Source: Syntrophobacterales bacterium (lineage in GTDB: Bacteria > Desulfobacterota > Syntrophobacteria > Syntrophobacterales > Thermodesulforhabdaceae). From it: a DNA stretch of 64,000 bases. The notes beneath the pieces were generated by a model that saw only the letters and a program-made list of their open reading frames with translations, was not told the origin of the DNA and did not search any database. Of the stretch, positions 45,145 to 56,705 are shown in pieces. The DNA lies in assembly GCA_026417655.1 (NCBI GenBank), contig JAOACS010000011.1, positions 1 to 64,000 of the forward strand. The letters run 5' to 3'. Each line of letters opens with the position of its first letter. Positions within the stretch are counted from its first letter, which is position 1. Made by a program: the position numbers and the translations under genes.

Positions 45145-45735
45145 CTATTCATCGAAATAAGGACCCGTTACGGTTCTCCATAACCCCTTTACCTGAAGCA
45201 CGATATCGCAAACTTCTCTACAGGCACCACGTCCACCGGATCTCTTAGTAATGTAGTGGGCAAAGGGGAAAACATAGATGCTAGCATTTGGAACCGTAAC
45301 GGCCCATCCAACCTTCTTCATGACAGGAATGTCTATAAGATCATCTCCCATGTATCCGATTTCCTGTGAATCGACATTGAGTTTATAAACTATATCTTCG
45401 TAGGCATCGAGTTTTCTCTTAATGTTCTGATAAACATACTTGACTCCAAGCTCCTCTGCCCGTCTTTCTGTAATCTTAGAGTATCTTCCAGACAAAAATG
45501 CTACCTCAATTCCTCCTTTCATTAGAAGCTTGAGTCCATGACCATCCTGAACATCGAAAACCTTTATCTCCGCTCCACTCTCGAGATATATAATGGAGCC
45601 ATCGGTAAGCACCCCATCTACGTCGAAAATCATCAGCTTAATCTTTTTAATCCGTTCGATATTATTTTTGCCCAAGCGGTCAATCAACAGGTGATCATAT
45701 GTTCCAGGGGTTTCCATGGCCCCGAAGGCTCCCAT
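45145..45735 (-). CDS. kdsC: 3-deoxy-D-manno-octulosonate 8-phosphate phosphatase KdsC
   Basis: HAD phosphatase of 196 residues: nucleophile Asp38 and Asp40 in DVDGVLTDG, DGHGLKLL, SGRYSK, and GDDLIDIPVMKKVG. It removes phosphate from KDO-8-phosphate made by KdsA, whose gene ends 2 bases upstream. An internal ATG at codon 7 is possible. Confidence 0.94.
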   Translation of the reverse strand: MGAFGAMETPGTYDHLLIDRLGKNNIERIKKIKLMIFDVDGVLTDGSIIYLESGAEIKVFDVQDGHGLKLLMKGGIEVAFLSGRYSKITERRAEELGVKYVYQNIKRKLDAYEDIVYKLNVDSQEIGYMGDDLIDIPVMKKVGWAVTVPNASIYVFPFAHYITKRSGGRGACREVCDIVLQVKGLWRTVTGPYFDE

Positions 45736-45737
45736 TT

Positions 45738-48259
<2,522 letters not shown>

Positions 48260-49315
48260 TCATTCCTCCAACATTTCTCTAAAGATTCTTGCAAGCTCTT
48301 CGGGAGGTGTTGCCATAATTTCATTCTCCATAAGCTTCTGGAAATAGTAGTCATCTGTTCGGTAATGAGGCAAAAAATTCTGTCTACAGACAAGCCTTAT
48401 GAAGGCCCCATAGGGCTCAATATCACCTTCACCGAGAGGACCTCCAAAAAGCGAGAAATTAAAGGTAGAAAAACCTATACTATGAAAGAACCGAAGAACG
48501 CGAGAAACCCCCTTTGAAAGAGCTCTTACATCAGCCACTTCCCATTTAAGAATATCAACCTTGTCTGGAAAGACGCCGACCACCTCATTAGTACCCATAG
48601 GAGAGAAGGCCATAATCCAGTGGCTTTCCCCAATACTCATGATGTAACGTTCGCCCCCTTGGCGTTCAATATCTACGAAATCCTTCCAATAGGGGGTGCC
48701 ATTTCTTTCATAATACTTTTTTGAAGCTTCCATGACCCTACTATAATGAGTAGATGGGACCTGGGCCATGAGAACCTGAATATGGGGATGAAATACACTA
48801 GAGCCTGCAGGTGGAAGGTAGTTAGCATTAATGGTAACAAAAGACATTCTTGAATCTTTCTGAAAAACCCTCTTTATAAATTCCACCGCCACATCAAAGG
48901 CATCTAACAAAAGATCTTCTGGAAAGTTGTCAAGAGAGCGGTAATGATCTTCCCCCAACATGATAACCGCATGGTAGGGGGAGGTAGGAAAAAGATTGGG
49001 AAAGAGAAGGACTTCACCCTTCTTTAGTCTTCCACCCTGGATCAAATCTTCGGAATATCGGGGAGTCATCCTCTCCCACTTACCATCACACAGAAAACAC
49101 GAAGCTCTAGTAGCATCAGCTATGCTTCTAACATAGGAATAGTCGGGTGCAGGGTAGAGAATATCACGCTTTCCTTGAATGGCAGGACTGAATAGGCTAA
49201 CATGCCCAAGCAGTGGATCCCTTCGAAATTCTAAGATCTGCTCATCGAGTTGCCAGTTCTTAAGTGGATTCACAAAAGTGGCAACATCTCTTTGTCTCCA
49301 AAACTCTAATGCCAT
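48260..49315 (-). CDS. Galactose-1-phosphate uridylyltransferase-like (GalT/HIT) protein
   Basis: 351 residues of the HIT superfamily, GalT branch: a CxxC pair (Cys73, Cys76) and the transferase triad HPHIQ at 176-180, where the middle His would be the nucleotide-accepting nucleophile. The rest diverges from GalT, and no galactose genes are nearby. The start is taken at 49315 (GAGGGAG upstream); a longer frame to 49351 overlaps the patatin gene. Substrate unknown; a nucleotidyl transfer from UDP- or another NDP-sugar is the family expectation. Confidence 0.75.
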   Translation of the reverse strand: MALEFWRQRDVATFVNPLKNWQLDEQILEFRRDPLLGHVSLFSPAIQGKRDILYPAPDYSYVRSIADATRASCFLCDGKWERMTPRYSEDLIQGGRLKKGEVLLFPNLFPTSPYHAVIMLGEDHYRSLDNFPEDLLLDAFDVAVEFIKRVFQKDSRMSFVTINANYLPPAGSSVFHPHIQVLMAQVPSTHYSRVMEASKKYYERNGTPYWKDFVDIERQGGERYIMSIGESHWIMAFSPMGTNEVVGVFPDKVDILKWEVADVRALSKGVSRVLRFFHSIGFSTFNFSLFGGPLGEGDIEPYGAFIRLVCRQNFLPHYRTDDYYFQKLMENEIMATPPEELARIFREMLEE

Positions 49316-49326
49316 CTTAAACTCCC

Positions 49327-50424
49327 TCAAAACTCTAAAGGTTCCACCCAATCCTTTAGTTTGCCACCTTCTATAACCTCTAGAAACTCCTCTACCATAT
49401 ATCTTCCTGCATCAACAGCCCTTTTCCAGCAAGAGATCCGTTCAGCATCCCTTCCTCTAAAGGTGTAGAAGTCATTTCGATCGGGAATTTTACCACCAGG
49501 AAGACTTTCAACCAAAGCTTTTGTGGGGCAAATAAGTAGAAGTTTTTCTAATCTTTCAGGATAGGGCCTTCTATGGTTGTATTTATCAAACCATCCTGGA
49601 ATAATACGATCGGTGTAGTGAGGATAAAGGACAAAGGAGTCCCCATCGAGTTCGTAAGGTAGATCTGGGTGGTAATCTATCAGCCCACCATCGCGATACG
49701 TTCCTGGTGGTGCCCCCTCTATATCACGCATTGACTCCATAACAAGGGGTATCGCTCCGGAAGCAAGGAGAGCTTTTCTGATATTTTTCTCAGAAAGAGG
49801 GACTAACTCCGTGGAAATAAAATCCTTGGAGAAATCCAGAGGAAACTTGTTCCTTGGATCAACAAATACAACACGATAAAGAAAGTGCCCTATAGTTTTC
49901 CGACTAATGAGATTTCCCAATCCTATAAGAGCCATAGCTATCTTAAGAGAATATCTTTCATCGGAGAGGCCAATCCTTCGATGACGAACAGTAATTATTC
50001 CCAGCCGACACTTTGGGTGCTCAAGGGCTTCCTTCAATCTATCCCCGTAAAAAAAGGCATCAAGTATTTTTATAGCCTCAGCGGATATTTCCCTGACCGA
50101 TGGTTTAAGAGAGTAGTGCTGATTCATGTAGGCATCGAAAAACTCATAAACCGCACTAGCAGGATCGCCACAACTAAGGGCAGCCATTCTCCATGCGCCT
50201 ATGGAAGATCCAATTAGAAATAGTTCATTCCCTCCAATCTTTCCCTGTGAAATGAGGTCAGCAATGTATCTATCGAAGTGATAAAGCACGAGCCCCTTAG
50301 GGCCTCCTGCTGCACCAACTATTACGCGGACATTTTCAAGTTTAAATCCCCCATCACGAATCATCTCCATGAGGTGACTTCCGGCGAATATTCTTAGGTA
50401 TCGACCTCTAAATCTATCAGGCAT
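49327..50424 (-). CDS. Patatin-like phospholipase
   Basis: 365 residues. Oxyanion loop GAAGGPKG, nucleophile Ser74 in GSSIGAW, and the dyad Asp in RDGGLIDYHPD near residue 233. Cytoplasmic, no signal peptide. Hydrolyses acyl esters; exact lipid unknown. Lies 11 bases upstream of the GalT-like gene, so the two are co-transcribed. Confidence 0.87.
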   Translation of the reverse strand: MPDRFRGRYLRIFAGSHLMEMIRDGGFKLENVRVIVGAAGGPKGLVLYHFDRYIADLISQGKIGGNELFLIGSSIGAWRMAALSCGDPASAVYEFFDAYMNQHYSLKPSVREISAEAIKILDAFFYGDRLKEALEHPKCRLGIITVRHRRIGLSDERYSLKIAMALIGLGNLISRKTIGHFLYRVVFVDPRNKFPLDFSKDFISTELVPLSEKNIRKALLASGAIPLVMESMRDIEGAPPGTYRDGGLIDYHPDLPYELDGDSFVLYPHYTDRIIPGWFDKYNHRRPYPERLEKLLLICPTKALVESLPGGKIPDRNDFYTFRGRDAERISCWKRAVDAGRYMVEEFLEVIEGGKLKDWVEPLEF

Positions 50425-50614
50425 CTGAGTTGCTCCTCCGTATCATTAAACAAATTCAGTTGGTAAGCCCTCTCAATTCTTAACTCTTTTACTTCAATCA
50501 CACCTTGAATTTCTACTGGTAAAGTTACAGGGTCATAGAAGTGTCTTTGTTCAAGCTAGGAGATTGGGGAAGTTAATTACTTAGAAGGGGCTCTCTTATC
50601 CTAGCGAAGAAAAC

Positions 50615-51193
50615 TCACAGGAGGAGTTTTCCCACAAGGGTCTTACCTGCACTAAAGCAGGCCTCAAGATAATCTGGATGAGAAAGGATAGCCCCCTTTT
50701 CATCTATTTCTCTAAAACAAAGTTCTCCACCATAGGAAACCCCTATAGCCTCAAAAAAATAACGAACCGTTAAGATGCTACAGTCGAAAAGCTTTTTGCC
50801 TTTAGTAGCCCCAACTCCCAGAAAGAAGCCGTAACGCTTAGATGCATCCGGTACGAAGAGGCCAAGCTTTTTAGCCATAAAAAGAGCCTGAGCCCTATCG
50901 ATAAGAGATTTAAGCTGTCCGGGGAGATGATAAAAGTAGTTAGGACTTGCAATAGCCACAATATCGCTTTCCATAAGGAGGGGATAGACAGAGTTTAAAT
51001 CGTCCTTTTGAGAGCAGACCCCCTTCTCATCACAATGGCCACAGGCGATACATCCTTTGAAGGAGAGGCGGCGGACATATAGAGGCTCCACCTTTGCACC
51101 AGCCTCTAGGGCTCCTTTTACGAAAAAATCCATCATGGTATCGGAATTTCCCTTGACTCTGGGTGAACCATAGATTGCCAAGAGTCGCATCAT
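50615..51193 (-). CDS. Iron-sulfur flavoprotein / NAD(P)H-dependent FMN reductase
   Basis: 192 residues of the flavodoxin-like reductase fold, opening LLAIYGSPRVKGNSD (FMN phosphate loop). Cys48, Cys51, Cys54 and Cys60 (GCIACGHCDEKGVC) give the compact cluster motif of archaeal-type iron-sulfur flavoproteins. SPNYFYHLPGQLKSLIDR lines the flavin site. Probable anaerobic electron transfer or oxygen detoxification. Divergent from the HIT gene. Confidence 0.88.
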   Translation of the reverse strand: MMRLLAIYGSPRVKGNSDTMMDFFVKGALEAGAKVEPLYVRRLSFKGCIACGHCDEKGVCSQKDDLNSVYPLLMESDIVAIASPNYFYHLPGQLKSLIDRAQALFMAKKLGLFVPDASKRYGFFLGVGATKGKKLFDCSILTVRYFFEAIGVSYGGELCFREIDEKGAILSHPDYLEACFSAGKTLVGKLLL

Positions 51194-51289
51194 AGCTTAT
51201 ACTCCCTAATTTGATGTTGACATAATTGGCTCTAAGGGACAGTAAAAGCATAGTGTTACTAAACTACCAAAAAAGACAAGGGGGAAGAG

Positions 51290-51703
51290 ATGACTTCATG
51301 CATCTTTTGCAAAATAGTGAAGGGGGAAATCCCTTCGGCAAAGCTTTATGAGGACGATTCTACAATGAGTTTTCTTGACATCAACCCAATAAACCCCGGC
51401 CATGCATTGGTGATTCCCAAAAATCACTACCCAACCATTCTGGATGTTGATGAAGAGGATTTGAAAAAGACGATAATAGCTACAAAAATCGTTGCCAAAG
51501 CCCTAAAGGATGCCCTCAGCTGTGATGGGATCAATATCCTTCAGAACAACTTTGAGGCGGCTGGCCAACTTATTTATCACTTTCATATCCACGTTATTCC
51601 AAGGTTTGAAGGTGATGGACTCAAGGTGTGGTCTGGTGTTCCTTATAAAGAGGGCGCTATGGAGGATATTCATGGGAAGATCCTATCTGCCATGAGGAAG
51701 TAA
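51290..51703 (+). CDS. HIT family hydrolase (Hint-like)
   Basis: 137 residues with CIFCKIVKGEIPS at the start and the histidine triad HFHIHVIPR near residue 95. Purine nucleoside phosphoramidase-type activity is the family role. GGGGGAAGAG ribosome site. A perfect TTGACA box (51217-51222) lies upstream but no good -10 box fits it. Confidence 0.93.
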   Translation: MTSCIFCKIVKGEIPSAKLYEDDSTMSFLDINPINPGHALVIPKNHYPTILDVDEEDLKKTIIATKIVAKALKDALSCDGINILQNNFEAAGQLIYHFHIHVIPRFEGDGLKVWSGVPYKEGAMEDIHGKILSAMRK

Positions 51704-51734
51704 AGCCTATTGTATCTCAATGCACATTTAAAAG

Positions 51735-51754
51735 GGTCGGCATAAAGGCCGACC
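51735..51754 (+). terminator. GC-rich hairpin after the HIT gene
   Basis: GGTCGGC (51735-51741), 6-base loop, GCCGACC (51748-51754), a perfect 7-pair stem 32 bases after the stop. There is no T run, so intrinsic termination is uncertain. Confidence 0.35.
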
Positions 51755-51978
51755 AATCTATTGAGCTTGTGAGTTTGTTACTAATATCCAAATTTTTCTT
51801 GATATTTTTCTTGAAATGGTCTAATGGTAAGTTGTGCTGTTTTTCTCAGAAAGCTCTCTCTGCTAACCAGCTCTTAGAACCTAGCGAAAGCTTTGGAGTT
51901 GAAGTTCCTTGATAATGATAAGTCATAGAGCAAGATTTAGATGAAGTCGTGGTTTCCTAATTTTTTTGGGGATCAGGG

Positions 51979-52677
51979 ATGCTTGTTAAAGACTGGATGA
52001 CAAAAGAAGTCGTGTGGATCCGTCCTGAGGCTACAATTCAAGATGCCCTAAAGATGATGAAACACTATAGCATACGACACCTACCGGTTAAAGAAGGTGA
52101 TGGAACCTTTGTAGGATGGATTACCGATTCAGACGTAAGAAGTGTTCTGATCGCCTCGATGATAGAGCAGCTTACAGTTTCCGATGTAATGGTTCGGGAA
52201 CCCTATGTAGCATCCCCTGAAGATCATTTGGAAGACGTGGCCTTTGTGATGATTACTAAGAAAATTGGGGGACTCCCTGTCCTAGAGGGAGATCAACTTG
52301 TGGGGGTCATTACAGTCATTGATGTGCTTAGAGCCTTTATGGAAATGTTAGGAGGTCTTGAAAGCGCAGGGCGAATCGATATTGTTTGCAGATCTAATGG
52401 TGATTATGATCTAGCGAAAATAATAGATATTGTTCATAACAGTGGCGCAACGGTCGTGAGTGTGTGCACCTTTGCGGGCGACTCCGGTAGTAATGAATCC
52501 CCGCCGGGGAACCTTTATTCTTTACATGTTAAAGGAAAAAATTTCTCCGAGCTCCTTGAGAAGCTCAAGGCCCAAGGGGTTATTGTTCTCTCCTCTCAAA
52601 GACCTCATCCTCTTAAGCCAGCCGTGAAATACTCTCGTTCACCATATTCTCGTACTATCCGGGACGTGGTTGAATAG
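51979..52677 (+). CDS. CBS-pair and ACT domain protein (AcuB-like)
   Basis: 232 residues. Two CBS motifs (residues ~1-125: VKDWMTKEVVWIRPEATIQ, RHLPV; then VSDVMVREPYVASP, GGLPVLEGDQLVGVIT) bind an adenine nucleotide; residues ~135-205 form an ACT domain (GRIDIVCRSNG, LYSLHVKG). The layout matches AcuB of Bacillus, an acetoin/energy-linked regulator. Upstream of it lies a 275-base non-coding stretch with two 10-base direct repeats TTTTTCTTGA (51793, 51805). Confidence 0.88.
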   Translation: MLVKDWMTKEVVWIRPEATIQDALKMMKHYSIRHLPVKEGDGTFVGWITDSDVRSVLIASMIEQLTVSDVMVREPYVASPEDHLEDVAFVMITKKIGGLPVLEGDQLVGVITVIDVLRAFMEMLGGLESAGRIDIVCRSNGDYDLAKIIDIVHNSGATVVSVCTFAGDSGSNESPPGNLYSLHVKGKNFSELLEKLKAQGVIVLSSQRPHPLKPAVKYSRSPYSRTIRDVVE

Positions 52678-52727
52678 GCTCCTTTGACCATTCGTATAGT
52701 TCAAACTGAAAAGTTTTGTCATCCTTT

Positions 52728-52838
52728 AGGGTTTAAGCGGATGGCAAAATCTTCTCTTTTCGTAGTGTCCTAAACCCTTAGAGCGCTATGAACCTACGAA
52801 AAGAGATTTAAGACCGTCTTAAGTTACTTGGGCGGTCT
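52728..52838 (+). ncRNA. Candidate structured RNA or leader with pseudoknot potential
   Basis: Three pairings occupy the 228-base gap before the aryl-CoA-ligase gene. P1: TCTCTTTTCGTAG (52753-52765) with CTACGAAAAGAGA (52794-52806), a perfect 13-pair stem and 28-base loop. P2: AGGGTTTA (52728-52735) with TAAACCCT (52771-52778), which lies inside the P1 loop, giving a pseudoknot or a switch. P3: AGACCGTC (52811-52818) with GGCGGTCT (52831-52838), 8 pairs with one G-U. No T run follows, so none is a clear terminator. I know no matching riboswitch class. It could be DNA operators instead. Confidence 0.4.
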
Positions 52839-52905
52839 ATAGTAGTGTACAAGTCCTTATCAAAAAACGTTCATTCTTTAAATTAAAAGAGGAGGGATTA
52901 TAGCG

Positions 52906-54543
52906 ATGGGAAAGATTCCAGAAAGTTACCTTCCACCGAGAGATCTATGGCCTGATTACACCATGCCTGAACAGTTCAAAGACATGCCTGAGAAGCTAAA
53001 CATTTGTCAGGAATTCATTGATCGCCACATAGATGAGGGTCGTGCTAATAATCATGCGATCTACTTCATGGATAAAATGATCACCTATGGGCAGCTTCAG
53101 AAGATGGTTAATCGCTTTGCAAATGCCTTGAGAAAAATGGGGGTTGAACCACAAGATCGAGTAGGGCTTCGGGTAGTTAACTCTCCTCCGGCAATTGTTG
53201 CCATTTATGGAATTTTCAAAATAGGAGCTATCCCTGTTCCAACTTCGCCCTTGTGGTCAAAGGAAGAGGTTGCCTTTGTAGTGAATAATGCTGAGATGAA
53301 GGCTTTTGTTGTCAATGAACCTTTAATGGGAGAAGTAGAAAAGGCTAAGGATTCCTTTGAAACAGCGCCTACCATTATCGTTGTTGGAGGTAACCCTGCC
53401 GATATTGAAGCCAAGGGCTATAAGTCCTACGAAAAAATGATAGAAGGTGAATCCGATGCCTGTGATCCAGAAATGGTTCATAAGGACGACATCGGTGTCA
53501 TCCTCTACACATCTGGAACTACAGGCCCTCCAAAGGGGTGTGTCCATTTCGTCCGGGAAGTCTACATCGAATCCCATATAGTGGGTGACTATGTGTGGAA
53601 GCTTACTCCATCCGATGTATTAGGTGGATCTGCTCCTGTGTCCTTCGCGGCAGGTTTCGGAACCTTTGGACTCATTCCATTTGCTAAGGGTTCGGCAATA
53701 AGCCTTCTTCCCAAATTTACTCCCCAGGATATGCTTGAGCTTTTTGAAAAACACGGAATTACAGTAGCAACGGGACTTCCTACGGCTTACCGAGCTCTTA
53801 TGAAGTTTCCAGACTTTAAGAAATACGACCTCAGCAAAGTTCGTATGTTTACCTCAGGTGGTGATGCCCTCGGCGTAGAAACCTTTAATGCTTGGCTTGA
53901 GCTCACTGGAAAGCCTATCTGGGAAGGATTGGGTGGCACGGAGATGCTTCACCTGGTAACTTCTAACACGATGGGAGAAAAGCCCGTTCCAGGCTCTATT
54001 GGAAAGCCTCTTCCCGGATTCGAGATTAAACTGATAACCCCAGAGGGTAACGAAGCTAAACCTGGTGAAGTAGGAAGCTTTTGCGTAAAGGGACCAACGG
54101 GCACAGTCTATTGGAAGCCCTACGCAGATGATAATCGCCTCCTCAAGTCACAGCAAAAAGGTGTAAGGGATGGCTTCAATTTGCTAGGCGATGCGGTCTA
54201 TGCCGATGAAAATGGTTATCTTTTCTTCGTAGCCCGAGAAGACGATATGATAAAGAGCTCCGGCTATCGAATTAGTCCCGCCGAAGTAGAAGAGGTTATT
54301 GCCAAGTATGAAGCTGTTGCTGACGTGGGTGTAGTGGGAATACCAGACCCCGAAAAGGGTCAAATCACCAAAGCCTGTATCGTGCTAAAGGAAGGATATC
54401 AAGCCTCCGATGAGATGAAGGAGAAAATCCTTAATTTCTGCCGTGAACACATTGCAGTCTACAAGCTCCCAAGAATTATTGAGTTCATGGATGCCCTTCC
54501 CAGAACTCCAACCGGTAAGCTTTTGAGGAGAATGTTGAAATAA
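52906..54543 (+). CDS. Aryl/benzoate-CoA ligase-like AMP-forming enzyme
   Basis: 545 residues, adenylate-forming family. YTSGTTGPPKGCVH is the AMP loop, GLGGTEMLH the adenine motif, LLGDAVY and ARDEDDMIKSSGYRISP-type hinge (seen as AREDDMIKSSGYRISP), and PRTPTGKLLRR the catalytic Lys. The N-terminal LNICQEFIDRHIDEGR and the ADDNRLLKSQQKGVRDGF insert are typical of benzoate-CoA ligase relatives. It likely activates an aromatic or short branched acid, perhaps one imported by the ABC system encoded at 55481-59990. Preceded by GGAGGG. Confidence 0.85.
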   Translation: MGKIPESYLPPRDLWPDYTMPEQFKDMPEKLNICQEFIDRHIDEGRANNHAIYFMDKMITYGQLQKMVNRFANALRKMGVEPQDRVGLRVVNSPPAIVAIYGIFKIGAIPVPTSPLWSKEEVAFVVNNAEMKAFVVNEPLMGEVEKAKDSFETAPTIIVVGGNPADIEAKGYKSYEKMIEGESDACDPEMVHKDDIGVILYTSGTTGPPKGCVHFVREVYIESHIVGDYVWKLTPSDVLGGSAPVSFAAGFGTFGLIPFAKGSAISLLPKFTPQDMLELFEKHGITVATGLPTAYRALMKFPDFKKYDLSKVRMFTSGGDALGVETFNAWLELTGKPIWEGLGGTEMLHLVTSNTMGEKPVPGSIGKPLPGFEIKLITPEGNEAKPGEVGSFCVKGPTGTVYWKPYADDNRLLKSQQKGVRDGFNLLGDAVYADENGYLFFVAREDDMIKSSGYRISPAEVEEVIAKYEAVADVGVVGIPDPEKGQITKACIVLKEGYQASDEMKEKILNFCREHIAVYKLPRIIEFMDALPRTPTGKLLRRMLK

Positions 54544-54614
54544 CATAAAATTATTGCTCTGGAGGTATAAAAACCTCCGGAGCGCCTCTAAAGGCATTAC
54601 CCATGGAGGCCAGA

Positions 54615-55460
54615 ATGGGAATAAAGCTAACGGTAGTGTGTGAAAACACGGTGACACGCCCAGGTTTTATAGGAGAACATGGCTTCTCCGCTCTCCTTGA
54701 GACTGACAATGGAAACATACTTTTTGACACAGGTCAGGGCTTTTCCCTAATCCATAACCTTCTTAGGTTCATAAAGGACGTAACCAAAATAGAAAAGGTA
54801 GTTCTTAGCCACGGGCATTTTGATCACACGGGGGGACTCTTAGCTTTTCTAGGTATTAGAGGACCATGTCAGATAATAGCTCATCCTGATATTCTAAAGG
54901 AACGCTTTAGACTCATGAGTCCAGCTCCGGGAATGGAAGAAAAACCTGTTTCGATAGGTATTCCTTGGCACGAAGCTTACCTTACAAGCCGTGGCGCTAG
55001 ATTTCAATGGATCTTAGAGTGGACCGAGATACTTCCCCATGTTTACGTTACAGGGGTGGTTCCAAGAAAGACCCCCTTCGAAACCGGTGATCCTAAATTT
55101 TTAGTGAAAACACCCGATGGATTTAGCCCTGATCCATTCTTAGACGACTACTCCCTAATTGTCGATACGCCCAAAGGACTGGTCATTATCCTAGGATGTG
55201 CCCACGCGGGAACCGTCAATATCTTAAACTACATAACCGATCGACTGGGAAAAGGTAGGATCTATGCCCTAGTTGGTGGAACCCATCTTGACTTCTCTTC
55301 CTCGGAACAACTTGAAAAAACAATAGAAGTTCTTAAAAATCTCGATATTGAGATTATAGCCGTAAGCCATTGCACGGGACAGAAAGCGGCAGTTAGGATG
55401 GAGAAGGAATTTGAATCGAGATTTCAATTTGCTCCGGTAGGGTTTCAATTGATCATTTGA
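54615..55460 (+). CDS. Metallo-beta-lactamase-fold hydrolase (dihydropterin phosphate synthase-like)
   Basis: 281 residues. Metal motif HGHFDH at 66-71, then CAHAG and VGGTHL, with the ENTVTRPGFIGEHGFSALLET opening seen in the archaeal RFA-phosphate synthase-like group. Start at 54615 (GGAGG 5 bases upstream) rather than 54603. True substrate unknown. It lies between the ligase and the transporter genes on the same strand. Confidence 0.85.
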   Translation: MGIKLTVVCENTVTRPGFIGEHGFSALLETDNGNILFDTGQGFSLIHNLLRFIKDVTKIEKVVLSHGHFDHTGGLLAFLGIRGPCQIIAHPDILKERFRLMSPAPGMEEKPVSIGIPWHEAYLTSRGARFQWILEWTEILPHVYVTGVVPRKTPFETGDPKFLVKTPDGFSPDPFLDDYSLIVDTPKGLVIILGCAHAGTVNILNYITDRLGKGRIYALVGGTHLDFSSSEQLEKTIEVLKNLDIEIIAVSHCTGQKAAVRMEKEFESRFQFAPVGFQLII

Positions 55461-55480
55461 GACTTGAGAGGTTTTACCAT

Positions 55481-56617
55481 ATGGGAAAGAGTGTGATCTT
55501 CAGTCTGATTGTAATTTTTTTAATTGGTCAGGTGGCTTTTTGTGGCCAATCCATAGTCTCTATTGGGGCAATAAACCCTCTTACGGGAAAACTTGCCCAA
55601 CACGGAATCGAAGTAGATCAGGGGATAAGGCTTGCGATAGAAGAAGCGAATCTAGAGGAGAAGAATCTTTATTTTAATCTGATCCGACGAGATGATAAAA
55701 GTCTTCCTGAAGATGCTATGAATCAGGCCCAGCAGTTAATTACAAGAGAGAAAGTGGTAGCTTTGGTTGGAGGATACGTAGATACCCTCGTAGGTCCCAT
55801 CGCTACAGTAGCTGGTAAGCACAGGGTGCCCTATGTAGCCTCAGCAAGTCTAGAAAGTCGACTTACAGAGACTATAAACCCTTTTTTTTTCAGGATTTCC
55901 CACATAAATGGAATAGCGCATCCTATAATTTACTTTCTTAAGGAGGAGGTAAAACCCAAGAGGTTAGCTCTTGTTTACGCCTCTACCCCTGGTGCTATGG
56001 AGCTTTCGGAGAAAATCCGAAAGGGGATTAGCGAAGGTAGTATCTTTTTGGTTCTTGAGGAAAAACTTAGACCCGGAACCCCTGATTTTTCGCCCTTTCT
56101 ACTAAAGTGTCGCGCCTATAACGTGGACTTTATTGTTTCCGCCATGTTTCTACCGGATCATCTTATACTCGTAAAGCAGATGAAGGAACTTAATGTTTTA
56201 GCCAAATACCTTGGCCCCTGGGGGATAGCCTATCCTACTTTCATAAAAGAAATGGGAGAGAGGGCAGAGGGGCTCCTAGGAATGCTTGCATGGTCACCAA
56301 CGATATTTCAAAGAGATAGCGAAGAGGAATCTTCAAGGTTTACTAAAAATTATAGCCAACGCTTCGGGACCGAACCAACCAGCACCGCAATGCACGGCTA
56401 TATTTCAGCAAAGGTTATTATTGACTCTGTAAGAAGAGTTGTAAAAAGTGGCCATCCTGTTAGATCGGATATACTTGCCGATTTTATAAGAAACACCGAT
56501 ATGATATCACCTATGGGAAGAATCGCCTTTGATGAAAAGGGAGATCCCAAATATTACTCCCAGACGATTGTGCAAATTCAAAAGGGTTCATTTGTTAAGG
56601 TGTATCCAATTAAATGA
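55481..56617 (+). CDS. ABC transporter substrate-binding protein (branched-chain family)
   Basis: 378 residues from the ATG at 55481 (GAGAGG upstream); an earlier TTG at 55457 overlaps the preceding gene. Signal peptide (VIFSLIVIFLIGQVAFC) followed by IVSIGAINPLTGKLAQHG and VVALVGGYVDTLVGPIA, the Peripla_BP_6 pattern. Diverges clearly from the LivK at 17807, so a different ligand is likely. Confidence 0.87.
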   Translation: MGKSVIFSLIVIFLIGQVAFCGQSIVSIGAINPLTGKLAQHGIEVDQGIRLAIEEANLEEKNLYFNLIRRDDKSLPEDAMNQAQQLITREKVVALVGGYVDTLVGPIATVAGKHRVPYVASASLESRLTETINPFFFRISHINGIAHPIIYFLKEEVKPKRLALVYASTPGAMELSEKIRKGISEGSIFLVLEEKLRPGTPDFSPFLLKCRAYNVDFIVSAMFLPDHLILVKQMKELNVLAKYLGPWGIAYPTFIKEMGERAEGLLGMLAWSPTIFQRDSEEESSRFTKNYSQRFGTEPTSTAMHGYISAKVIIDSVRRVVKSGHPVRSDILADFIRNTDMISPMGRIAFDEKGDPKYYSQTIVQIQKGSFVKVYPIK

Positions 56618-56644
56618 AGAAGATATGGGGTTCACTCTGCAAAG

Positions 56645-56695
56645 CGAGTTCTTGTAAAAACTGAAAACTCGGTTTATACCTGAATCGTAAGATTC
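56645..56695 (+). repeat. Two small hairpins between binding-protein and permease genes
   Basis: CGAGTT (56645-56650) with AACTCG (56666-56671), then GAATC-GTAA-GATTC (56682-56695). Both lie in the 88-base gap between the binding protein and the first permease, the same place as the stronger livK-livH hairpin in the other cluster. Confidence 0.35.
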
Positions 56696-56705
56696 GAGTC
56701 TAAAT

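Noticed and set aside
51793-51814. Tandem direct repeats TTTTTCTTGA with 12-base period, and a TTGATA...TCTAAT promoter-like pair nearby
   Set aside because: AT-rich and only two copies; could be chance or a poor promoter. Not strong enough to list as a feature.
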